Shown in pieces: positions 28,300 to 40,149 of a stretch of DNA of 64,000 bases (positions are counted from its first letter, which is position 1; each line of letters starts with the position of its first letter). The notes below the pieces were generated by a model. That model saw only the letters and a list, made by a program, of their open reading frames with translations, had not been told where the DNA came from and did not search any database. This DNA is from Allolobophora icterica (lineage: Eukaryota; Annelida; Clitellata; Crassiclitellata; Lumbricidae): contig OY744617.1 of assembly GCA_963556255.1 (NCBI GenBank), positions 30,323,648-30,387,647 of the forward strand, read 5' to 3'. The position numbers and the translations under genes are program-made.

Positions 28300-28455
28300 T
28301 ACTTACATAGGCGTAGACGCTGGGGGGAGGTGAGCCGGGGTACGTGCCCCCCAATAATCGAGATGAACTGTAGCCTACATTCAATGCAACAAGTGTAGAA
28401 TTAATAGCCAAATCCCCCCCCCCCAATATTTTGATCAAGTTTACGCCAGTGCCTA
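28300..28455. repeat. MITE-like fragment (TAGGCGTAGACGCTGGGG type)
   Basis: TAGGCGTAGACGCTGGGGGG at the left and CCCCCCCCAATATTTTGATC then AGTTTACGCC at the right form an imperfect inverted pair. It abuts the hAT element. A related C-run fragment sits near 33410-33500. Confidence 0.45.
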
Positions 28456-28557
28456 CTTAAATGGCCCAATGAGCGTGGTTGTATCACAGTATAAATAATT
28501 ACTTTATACTGTGGTTGTATTATCTGGGCCAAAAAGTAATATACCTTCCGCTAGATG

Positions 28558-28570
28558 GCGTGGCTGTTTT
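28558..28570 (+). promoter_or_regulatory. CTCF-like motif
   Basis: CCGCTAGATGGCG agrees with the conserved CTCF core CC(G/A)C(C/T)AG(G/A)(G/T)GGC(A/G). It is a single motif match in the interval between two convergent genes; binding is conjecture. Confidence 0.25.
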
Positions 28571-29120
28571 ACTTTGTCGATCGCTACGTGCGGGTAACAG
28601 AGCGACGGTAGGAAGTGACGTAATATTTTGAGATCTAAAGGATTGCATGGATCTTGAGAAGGGTTTATAGGTTGCTGAGTGAACGAGCTCGCGTTATTCC
28701 GGGGCTACCTGGTGATAAAAGTGTAAAGAGTAATGACCGACAAACAGCTGAGGTTCCAGTCGTTAGTTTTGACTTTGGTGCTTTTGCTGAGGAGTCCTGT
28801 TATTCGATCCGGTATCGTTCCTGAAGCATAAAATGTCCGTTTAAAAGAAATTAGGATGCAGTTAGGTTAATTAGTTTGCAGTTAGGTTAATTAAAATTAA
28901 GATAGATTAGATGCCTGATGATAGTTGGTCTCAGGAAGTCAGTTGTCAACAAGTTGGTGCTAAGATGTAATATTAAGTGTTATATTAAGATGTAATATTA
29001 AACTAAATTTGGTGCTAAGATGAAATATTAAGTGTAATATTAAGATGTAATATTAAGCTAAATAACTTAATAAGGAAGATTGTTTAGTTCAATTTAAATT
29101 TAATAACTATTATAAAATAT

Positions 29121-31190
29121 TTGAGTTTGTCTAAGCGTTGTTTTTATGGGCGCAGTAGGCCTCCTGTTAGTCGTGTATTAAAACAACTGCAGTAATTCAG
29201 CGTCGGACGTTGCTGTATAGCTTGCTGTTTCAGGCATAGGCTTACAGCATTAGATCTTATATTGTTTGACCTTCCTTAGAGGTCAAAGTTATAACTTTTA
29301 TCGTGCCCATCATGATGTAATGTAATGTAATGTAATATAAACATTTGTAAAGCGCTCCTCGCAGCAGAGCTATTCAGAAGCGCTCTCAACGTGATAGGCT
29401 CGTGTAAAAAGAAAAGTCTTTAAGCATTTAATTGAAGCTAGTGAAAACGCCCCGAGGATCTTGCTCCGGATCACAGAAGGGATCAAGGCCAAACTAAGTC
29501 ATTCCTATTTCAGTGACAAAATAGAGCGATAGGAAAATTGGCACGTATGTCTACCATAAGGTAGGCTTATGTCAATCGCCTTGGCATTCATGAGATGCCG
29601 TGAAACAGTTAATAATATGCCGATTTCGTTAGACACCTTTTAAACTTGTTCGACCAGTGTTATACATAAAAGAATTTCGCTTGGTCATTGTGTTTGTAGG
29701 GTTATCCACTCATGTAGAGACAACGAAGTTTTACGCCAGAAGATGTCGTTAAACTGCTGAAACTTAATAGCAGTAATCGTTAATACAGCAGTAAGCTGGG
29801 ATATTAAATGCTCTATTTAGACACCCTTAAGACGTGGTTAACTGACATGCATTTCATCGACTGACTTATATATGATCGTAGTCGAATTTCGTTGCAGCCA
29901 GAACTCCGTCGCTGTGCGACGTGCGTACTCTGGCAGTGCCAGTCCTAAGCGTGGATAAAGAGGAGGTCGACGCTAGTGGTCATTGTTATCACACAGTGTC
30001 GTTAAACTGAAACAACTAGGCCTACTACTACTCATAGCAGTCAAACTCCGCCACTACCCTAAGTGTGGTAGTGCCAGTCCCAAGCCTGGAGAAAGGAGGA
30101 GGGCGACGGGGGCTGCGACGCTAATCATCTTCTGATGACACATTGTCGTTAAACTAATTAACCAACCATAATCGCAGCTGATTATAACAGCTGTGTTATG
30201 CCATACGAACGGCGAGAACTGTTCACAAACATGTTTGCTATCGTCATCAACGGCACTTGATGCCAAAGGTTAAACTGTTAGATCCAATCGGCAATCTGGC
30301 TTTTAGTTTAATTGAAACTAAACAATGAGAACTGGACCATTTTTTCATATCGTCCTTAACGACCTTTGATGTCATGAGGATGTCGTTAAAATATTTGAAT
30401 CCATACATCCACTCGTTAGTCTTGTTCCATTTCGGGGAAAACTGTACCAAAGTATGCTTATCAACGTCAGTTAATGGCCTTTGATGATAAAAAATAACGC
30501 GATAAAGATAACGTTTAATGTTTGAATTCACTCGTGAATCTGATAATCCTGTTTGCTAAGGTGCACCAGTAATTTCGTTAGACACCTTTAAAACCGTTTC
30601 AAATGATCATATAAGTTCACCAGCAGCGCCTAATCGCAGATGAAAAAAAGGCAAATTTTGTGTCAATGTGCTCTCGGCGTTAAACCTTGGAATAAGAAAA
30701 TCGTAGAATGAGAATGTTAACTCCGCCACTATCGTTTGCTAGTGCCAGTCCCAGACCTGGAGAAAGGAGGAGGGCAACGCTAAACTCTTTGTTATGACAC
30801 AGCGTCGTTAAACAGCAACTAACCAACCGTAGGACGTAATGGTTTACTGAGTTAATAACTTGTAACGAGGTAAGATAAGATGTTGACCTCAACAGCCCTG
30901 GCAGGCATAAGGTGTGGCATAAGGTGTGGCATAAGGGTGGCAGCACCAGGTGTCGCTAAGCAACGAAAAGCACTAATAATCGTAGGTTGCGTGTAAATGG
31001 CCATACCATACTAACGGTAAGAACTGTTTAAACTAATTTCTGCCGACGTCAACGGCCTTAGTTGCCATAAGATGTCGTTAAACTCTGGATCCTCTCCTTT
31101 CCTAATCGTTAACCGGTCATGCTATCCCTTTGAAAAACTAAACCATGACAAATGTAAAAAATTGCTTCCTATTGAAGAAGATGAAGACGA
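29121..31190. repeat. Duplicated block, unit 1 (~2.1 kb)
   Basis: It is colinear with 31370-34735. Shared landmarks in the same order include CAGCATTAGATCTTATATTG (29245), GTCTACCATAAGGTAGGCTT (29549), AAATGCTCTATTTAGACACC (29805), AACTAAACAATGAGAACTGG (30315) and CTAACGGTAAGAACTGTTTA (31012). No protein frame is conserved between the units. Confidence 0.75.
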
Positions 31191-31239
31191 AGAAGAAGAG
31201 GAGCCTAGGAGGAGGCGAGGGGAGGAAAAGGAAAGAAGA

Positions 31240-31375
31240 AGATGAAGTCCCGTACACACCTTGTCTAAGCCTTACAATGGTTCTATAAATATAAGCAGAC
31301 GCAAAGTCCCTAGGGCCTCCGTGGAGCAGCCATGGGTATGAAGTGTTATCGTCTTCATAACATCTTGAGTTTGAC
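31240..31375 (-). repeat. SINE family C fragment, inverted
   Basis: GCAGCCATGGGTATGAAGTG followed by TTATCGTCTTCATA matches the complement of the family C body. The head is missing. Confidence 0.5.
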
Positions 31376-32039
31376 AACTCTAAGCGTTCTGTTTTTTTAG
31401 GTCCAATAGGCCCCAGTTATGTTAGAGTTAGACTATTATAACGACTGCATTTATATTGTTTGTTCGGTAGAGGGCTACAAGCCTACAACTTTAGGTTCGA
31501 TAGCTAATCTATGCTTTTGTTATGGCGTCCTCGTCAAGGTCAAGGGACTGATTGAAGACATTTCGTTTTTAACTGATGTTTGACTGGGCAAACGAAACTT
31601 TTACTTTAAAGTAAATCGTTTAATCTATCCAGTAAGCCCTGAATTAAAACAGCATTAGATGTTATATTGTTGACCTCTCTTACAGGTCAGAGTCCGTAAC
31701 TTTGACATGGTCAAACTAAGTCAAACTAGTTCATGCGTATTTTAGTGACAGAATAGAGCCATATAAAAACTATCACATATGTCTACCACAAGGTAGGCTT
31801 AGGTCTAAGTCAATCGCATTCATGAGATGCCGCGAAACAGTTAATAACACGGGGATTTCGTTAGACACCTTCAAAACGTGTTCTAACAATGCTATATGTG
31901 CACCCATACGCTCTGTTATTGCAGTCCGCAGCATGGACAATTATGGCGCAATTATGGAGACCACGAAGTTTTATGCTACAATCAATCGATCAATCAATCA
32001 ATAAATAAATAAACCAATCAATCAATCAACGACATTTAT

Positions 32040-32520
32040 ATAGCACTAGCACGCTCTTCAAGGTAATTCAGTGGCGCTCCCAACCCAGCCTCGGCGAAAC
32101 AGAACAGCCTGAAGAGCAGAAAAGAGAGGTGGAGGAGTCCCGACGAGGGAGAGACCGCAATTCCAGAGGAATCCCGCTCCAGATAGTGGGACCGGCAACG
32201 GAGAATGCACGCTGGTGCATGGCGCCAGTGCGAGCAAAAGAAACAGGACACCACGGTGGAACGGAGTGAACGGTGACCAAGAAGTGCGGGCGCTGGGAAG
32301 AAAAGCTCACGTAAATAGAAAGGAACGTGGCCAAGCTGACACCGCCAGACAATGGAGGCAACACGGTAGACAATGCATTGCGAAAAGGAAGACAGTGGAA
32401 GTCGTCGCGCATGTAATGAGAGACATGGCCATACTTAGAAATACGCCCAACAAGGCGCGCAGCAGAACGTAGGACGCGTTCAAGGCAATGCAGTCAAGTA
32501 GGAGGGAGACCAGTGTAGAT
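32040..32520 (-). pseudogene. LINE 3' end relic, minus strand
   Basis: On the minus strand a frame ending near 32068 reads RTGAMHQRAFSVAGPTIWSG then IPLELRSLPRRDS, the C-terminal RAFSVA-P-IWN-LP-ELR block of LINE ORF2 proteins. A GATTGATTG tail follows on that strand (31980-32030), as in LINEs with short-repeat 3' ends. Confidence 0.65.
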
Positions 32521-32934
32521 TGCTACATTGTCTTTAGATTGCTGAATTTTAATTGCAATAATTCTTAATGCAGTAGTAAGCTGCGTAATTAAATGCTCTA
32601 TTTAGACACCTTTAAAATGCTTTTAATTAACATTATATACACTCGTAATTGCATTTCATTGCACCTTAGATCTTTTAATCAACGTTATCACGAAGAGGCG
32701 TAAAACTGAAACTATTAATACTCATCGCAGGTAAACTCCGCGACTTAGCCCTATAGCTGTGATAGTGCCAGTGCCAAGGCTGGAGAAAGGAGGAGGGCGA
32801 CGCTAATCATCTTTCTTATGACACAGTGTCGTTAAATAGTAACTAACTAACCAACTACCAACATACTCAACATTATCTTCTTCTTAAAGCTCTAACTTTG
32901 TTCCATGCTGCGGTTTGTCAGCGTGTAAACGAAT

Positions 32935-33062
<128 letters not shown>

Positions 33063-33639
33063 TGTGACTGATTGTATGAGCAGTATTATGCCATACGAAC
33101 GGTAAGAACTGTTCAAAAATATTTACACACCTCTTTTAATCGTGATATTCGAGCTATAAGATTAAGCGAAAGCGCAGTACTATTATTGTATCTTTACTGC
33201 TATCTTTACGAATTGTGAGAACTGTTCAAAACATCTAATCTTCGGCCGACGTCAACTGCCTCTTATACCACAAGATGTCGTTAAACTCTGGATCCATCAA
33301 CGAAGCTGATCTCAACTTGGGCCCAATTGTGTTGTCTACACTTGTGAGCCTGGATAACGGCGGAGGGCTACGTCAACGGCTCTGGCAGTCATAAGCATAG
33401 GACTATAGGAGGCGGGGAGTTAGAGGAGGCCCTTGCCCCCCCCCCCGAATTACGGGTGTTCCTGTTTCTCTGAAAAGTAGGCGCCGGGAAAAATGCTGAA
33501 CAAACTAGCTCCAACATGCCCAATTTTCGGGATTTATTTTTTGCTTCAGTCAGGAGTAAAATCCAACAACCTCTGAAATTTCCCGTACGCCATTAAAAAC
33601 TGGAAAGTACTTATCTCAGCGGCTGTATTATGCCTACGA

Positions 33640-33875
33640 ATGGGGCGTGGTGGCTCAGTGGTAAGTTCGTCGCCTTGTGACCGGAGGGTTGCAGGTTCGA
33701 ATCCCACTCTAGCCGCTGCGTACGGACCTTGGGCAAGTCCTTCACTCGCAATTGCTCGTGGCGCTTCGGCGTGAAAATTCCGGCACAGTATCAAATGCTG
33801 TAGTCGGGAGCGCCTCTGAGTAGTAGTTGACTTCGAGAGGCGCTATAGAAATGTCCGGAATAAAAATAAATAAAA
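33640..33875 (+). repeat. SINE family A2, young copy
   Basis: The tRNA head GGGGCGTGGTGGCTCAGTGG and B-box GGTTCGAATCC are intact, then CTTGGGCAAGTCCTTCACTC, GAGAGGCGCTATAGAAATGT and an AATAAATAAA tail. It is about 95% identical by eye to the inverted copy at 40220-40475. Confidence 0.85.
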
Positions 33876-34749
33876 AAAAGAATGGTGAGAACTGATCACA
33901 AACATGTTTCCTATCGACGTCAACGGCACTTAATGCCAACAGTTAAACTGTTGGATCCAATCGATAGTCTGACTTTAAGTTTCATTGAAACTAAACAATG
34001 AGAACTGGACCATTTTTCATATCGACCTTAACGACCTTTGATGTCATGAGGATGTCGTTATAATGTATGAATAGAAACATCACTTGTATCGTTTTCCATT
34101 TTGGAATCCACCCATGAATCTGGTAATCCTATTTGCTATAGCTCATTAGTTATTTCGTTCAACACCTTGAAAATCCTTTCCAATAATGCTATAAGTTCGT
34201 CAGCCACGCCTGATTGTATAATATGGTGACACTATTTGCATACAAAAAGTCGTAGGACGAGGATACAAACTCCGGCACTACCCTACCTGTGGTAGTGCCA
34301 GTCCCAAGCATGGAGAAAGGAGGTGGGCAACGCTAAAACCTTTGTTATGATATGGCGTCGTTAATACCAACTAACCAACCAACTGTAGAATGCAACTGAC
34401 TTAATAACCTGTAACTAGATAAGATAAGGTTGACGTCAACGGCCCCGGCAGGCATATGTTGTGTCATAAGGTGGCATAAGGCAGTGGCTGCCATAAGCAA
34501 CGGAAACTACAAATGAGCGTAGGCTGTGTGTAAATGGTCATGCCATACTAACGGTAAGAACTGTTTAAACTAATTTCTGCCGACGTCAACGGCCTTAGTT
34601 GCCATAAGATGTCGTTAAACTCTGGATCCTCTCCTTTCGTACTCGTTAACCGGTCATGCTATCCTTTTGAAAAACTAAACCGTGACAATTGTAAAAAATT
34701 GTTTCCAATCGAAGAAGGTGAAGACGAAGAAGGAGAGGAGGAGGCGAAG

Positions 34750-34880
34750 GGAGGAAGAGGAAGAGGAAGAGGAAGGAAGGAAGGAAGGAAGGAAGGAAGG
34801 AAGGAAGGAAGGAAGGAAGGAAGGAAGGAAGGAAGGAAGGAAGGAAGGAAGGAAGGAAGGAAGGAAGGAAGGAAGGAAAA
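34750..34880. repeat. (GGAA)n microsatellite
   Basis: About 30 perfect GGAA/GAAG units follow a purine-rich lead-in. Lys/Glu/Gly and Pro/Ser/Phe frames through it are spurious. Confidence 0.95.
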
Positions 34881-34884
34881 GCAG

Positions 34885-35165
34885 TCCCTTCAGCTAGCCC
34901 GAGAGGCAGCCATGGGTATGAAGTGTTAGCGACTTCAGCATATGAGGTGTTAGCTAACCTCAGCATATGAGGTCCCTCGCTGTCTCATCTCCCCACAGAT
35001 AGTGTACGGACAGTGTACGGACAGTGTGCTCAATCCAGATGAGCTGGCTAGGGGGCGCAGGTGAAGAAGAAATCTCGAGACAAATTTACTCCCTGGTGGG
35101 ATTTGAGTTCCTACCTCAAGGTCGACGGTGCAAGACGCTAACCCCTAGGCTATATACATAACGCG
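34885..35165 (-). repeat. SINE family C copy, inverted
   Basis: The complement of the family body (GCAGCCATGGGTATGAAGTG, GCATATGAGGTGTTAGCTAA) is followed by the complement of the B-box and head (GTGGGATTTGAGTTCC, CGCTAACCCCTAGGCTAT). A short internal stretch (AGTGTACGGAC) is duplicated. Confidence 0.75.
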
Positions 35166-35404
35166 TAACTTACCTCTTAAGGTAAGAATCGGTTGCAACG
35201 GCAATTTTTTGGCAATTGCATTTGTAATTACACTTAGCAAATTATGATTGTAATTAGAAGCTTGTACGACGACGCTGTAGGACAAAACTAATTAAGTGTG
35301 CTCTCTGCGCTCAACCTAAACGATGCTAAGTGTAATTAAGAACTGAAATTTTATTAGTTAGCAAAGCAACGACAACCATAAGATGTCGCTAATGGATAGC
35401 ATCA

Positions 35405-35700
35405 AATGGATGGATGGATGAATAGATAGATAGATCGATCGAAAGATACATCGAGCGACTGATCGATACATAGATTGATATATTAATAGGTAGATAGAGA
35501 GTAGATAGATAGATGAATGGATATATAGATTAACGGACAGACAAATGGATAAATAACTAGATTGATCGATGGATAGATGATTGATACATTAATAGGTAGA
35601 TAGGTATATAGATAGATAGATAGATAGATGGATGAATTGATAGATAGATTTATAAATAAATAGATATAGATGGATGAATGGATGGATGGATGGACGGACG
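35405..35700. repeat. Irregular GATA/GATG tract
   Basis: About 300 bp of degenerate GATAGATAGATGGATGG, with ATTGATCGAT variants. Confidence 0.9.
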
Positions 35701-35707
35701 CATGTAA

Positions 35708-35961
<254 letters not shown>

Positions 35962-35969
35962 ATGATGTG

Positions 35970-36420
35970 CTTTGAGTTAGTAGTAAGGCTCTAACTGCTC
36001 CTGGAAAGATACGCTGAATTGTGGCTGCCACTGGCCAAACAGCACGTCGTCGAGTAAGGTTAGAACACTTCGTCTGCGCATGCTCGTAAAGAAGAGGTCG
36101 ACGTATATATAGGCTATACATATTTACGGCTTATAATCTCCATTAATATGGCATCAAGACAATTTATTTCGGCATTTAGATAATGACGTTTGTGTTTTAC
36201 GATGACGTAGAAGGGCGAAAACAAACGATCCACGTCACACAACCGAATTTCTGGCCCATTTCCACGTACAACGTCATTATTAATTTATACGGCTTTTGCG
36301 TTGGTGACTTAATGCATGATTTGCTGATACCAGTTAAAAATTGTTACAGATGAACGGCCGATGTTGGCCTGGCCTACCCACAGATGCTTTTTGCAACAAC
36401 TATAAAGCTATACATGCGCT
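35970..36420. other. Unique intergenic/intronic island
   Basis: There is no repeat and no coding match. It lies on the 3' side of the minus-strand Ig gene, so it could hold its 3' exons, but none was recognised. Confidence 0.4.
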
Positions 36421-36422
36421 AT

Positions 36423-36570
36423 AAACTAGGCACTATGTATGTATGTGTATGTATGTATGTATGTACGTCTGAATGCATACATGCATGTGTATATGTATGT
36501 ATGTATGGATGAATGCGTGTATGTATGTATGTATGTATGTATGTATGTATGTATGTATGTATGCATGTAT
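36423..36570. repeat. (ATGT)n microsatellite, left half
   Basis: A tetranucleotide array interrupted at 36571 by a MITE and resumed at 37009. Confidence 0.95.
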
Positions 36571-37008
36571 TAGGGCAGTACCGAATAGGTGATTATCACT
36601 ATTCGGCCGGAAACGAATAATTGAACAAACTATTCGGCCGATTACGAATACGAATAGTGTACAAAATAGGTCCACCGACAACATTCAAAACTTCAAATTT
36701 AAGCAAAAGTTTCAATTCAATAAATTTAATACATAAACTAAAAGCAAACAGTTAACTACATGTAATTTTTGCATCCTTCTGCCAGTCTGTGTAAACTAGG
36801 AATGGAACTAATTTAACTAAACTTAGAAATTGTCACTTACTTAACGTTCACTCCACTCGCTATAGCAGCCGCACTTGCAGAAACAGATGTCACGTGACCA
36901 CTATTCGTATTCGGTCCGACCGCTACTATTCGGCCGAATACCGAATAGCTATTTTGCCCACTATTCGGCCCCGAAGCAAATACGAAGCGAACATTCGGTT
37001 CAGCCCTA
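36571..37008. mobile_element. MITE with TAGGGC termini (hAT-like)
   Basis: The left end is TAGGGCAGTACCGAAT and the right end, on the complementary strand, TAGGGCTGAACCGAAT. Subterminal TATTCGGCCGAAT palindromes repeat near both ends. Flanks GCATGTAT and GTATGTAT agree at 7 of 8 positions, as expected for an 8-bp target duplication within the ATGT array. There is no transposase. Confidence 0.75.
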
Positions 37009-37315
37009 GTATGTATATATGTATGTATGTATGTAACACTATGTATGTATGTATATATGCATGTATTGTATGTATGTATGTATGTATGTATGTGTGTATG
37101 TATGTTTGCATATATGTATGTATTATGTATGCATATGTATGTACATACACATGTATGTATGTATGAACGTTTGTATGTATAATAGTATGTATGTATGAAT
37201 CTGTATGTATGTATCTATGTATGTGTATGTGTATGTGTATGTATGTATGTATGTATGTATGTATGTATGTATGTATGTATGTATGTATGTATGTATGTAT
37301 GTATACTACATGTAT
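37009..37315. repeat. (ATGT)n microsatellite, right half
   Basis: It continues the 36423-36570 array and ends in ATGTATATACATACA. Confidence 0.95.
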
Positions 37316-37734
37316 ATACATACAAATATAATTATGTATGGACAGCTGCATCATAGCCTGTCTATAAAAGCCTCTAAAACGTCGTGTTACAGAAGTATAA
37401 ATCGTCGCGTAGAACGAGTCCAACTGGAATGCAGTTAAATTATGCAACTAAACGAAGAAGACGACGACAATGAAGAGGAAATTACTACTCACGTCTTTTA
37501 TCGATTGGTGGCGCCACTGTAAACACACAGACAAACAGAGACGGTCAGAGAGAGAGAGAGAGAAAGAGCAGGAGAACCGGAGAGAGACACAAACAGACAT
37601 AGATTCTTATTAGCCAAACTTTGGCTTTTTTCGACAGAAACCGGGTTTGCAGTCAGACACAATACACTACTTAAGTGTCTCGTACCGGTTAGGATTAATG
37701 TGACCAAAACAGAATGTAACTACTACTACGGCCA

Positions 37735-37857
37735 CCAACACTACTACTGCTAACACCAGGGCTATTACTACTACTACTAACTGCTGTTGATATGGCTGCG
37801 TCTTCAACTACCACTACCACTACTACTGGCATTGCTACTAATATTTTTCTCGTGGTG

Positions 37858-37947
<90 letters not shown>

Positions 37948-38000
37948 ATGGTAGTAGTGGTATAGTAACATTAGAAGTAGTAGTGGTAGTAATTGAGGTA
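37735..38000. repeat. (AGT)n / (ACT)n microsatellite
   Basis: An ACT-rich part (37720-37830) precedes a GGT then AGT run (37855-37945) with AGT variants to 38000. The two parts are roughly complementary. Confidence 0.9.
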
Positions 38001-38099
38001 GGATTGATGGTAGTAATAGTACAAGTTTGTATAGAATAAGTAAATATAATTCTAATTCTAATGATATTGGTTAAAGTTTAGACTTTGCAATTATGTAAG

Positions 38100-38689
38100 T
38101 AGTGGCAAAAACTTGGCATAGAGCTGACAGGCTGTTAAATCTCCCTCGGATAGCAAGAATTCATTTTTCTTCCAATCTACGATCTGAATTCATCCTCCTC
38201 CTCCTCATCAGCAGAGCAACAGCAGCCGTATCAAGGGCAGCCACGGCGGCAGTGACCATACCCCTTTCTTCCGTTCAGGGGATGAATTATGGTGCGGGCG
38301 GACGGAAGCCCAACAGGGAATGCACGTTGATGCTGCTGCTACTGTTCATGACGCTGATACTACTGATGCGGGTCCTGCAGCTGCTGATACTAATGCTGCT
38401 GGTGGTGGTGGTGGTACCACTACTGTTCGTGCTGCTGCAATTGTTGGTGGAGATGAAGACGATTCGGCGACTGACGTGTCATTAATATTGGCGTCACGAT
38501 GAATTATTGGAGCAGAGCAACTGATGAGGCGATGGGAGGAGTATATGGCGCCGCCGCCGCAGCCTCATCATCTGCGAGGCCAGTGCCATCGGTACCTGTG
38601 ATGCCAGACGCAATGCTGCTGGACCGTCGCAGACTTCAGAAGGCGTTAGACCGGGCATACCTCAACAACGCAAGGGGCAGCGAGGCAGA

Positions 38690-38690
<1 letters not shown>
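38100..38690. other. GC-richer unique island, no assigned gene
   Basis: Several overlapping frames are open, including an Ala/Gly-rich one at 38320-38502, but none resembles a known protein and codon structure is not convincing. Its position, just 3' of the Ig2 exon on the minus strand, would suit a C-terminal exon of that gene. I found no acceptor with a matching frame. Confidence 0.3.
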
Positions 38691-39125
<435 letters not shown>

Positions 39126-39173
39126 ACACTAAACAGACAGATAGTAGCAGTGCCAGTGGTATTATTATCCTGA

Positions 39174-39774
<601 letters not shown>

Positions 39775-39861
39775 TAGTAATAGCATCATTTATACTCGTT
39801 ATCATCATCGTTATCATCATCATAATCGCCACCACTGGTGATCATCACGAGAGGCTCTTAC

Positions 39862-40149
39862 CGTTGAGGATGTGTACCGTGATGGTGGCTGAGTCGAGAC
39901 CAGATGAACGGCAGATGTAGATTCCGGCGTCTTGTAGTTTACTGTCGCTGATGACTAGCATACTTACTAGCACTTTGGTCTCGATCTTCTTCGTGATGAT
40001 GACGCCGTGCCTGGCGTCCGAGTGGATGGGGTTCGAGTCCCCCTTGTACCACTCGACGTCGTGCGGTGGGTCGGGCTTTCCAGTGGCGTTGCAGATCAAC
40101 TGGATCGTTCCTCCACGCTCCACGTATTCCGTTCCCGACACGAGGATAT
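39862..40149 (-). CDS. Ig2 exon of Dpr-like gene
   Basis: The acceptor is CCACTCCACAG (minus). The frame reads ILVSGTEYVERGGTIQLICN, then VEWYKGD, SMLVISDSKLQDAGIYICRS and SATITVHILNG. Canonical Cys, Trp and D-G-Y-C positions are all present. The donor is GTAAGA. Entry phase 1 matches the upstream exon; exit is phase 1. Confidence 0.9.
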
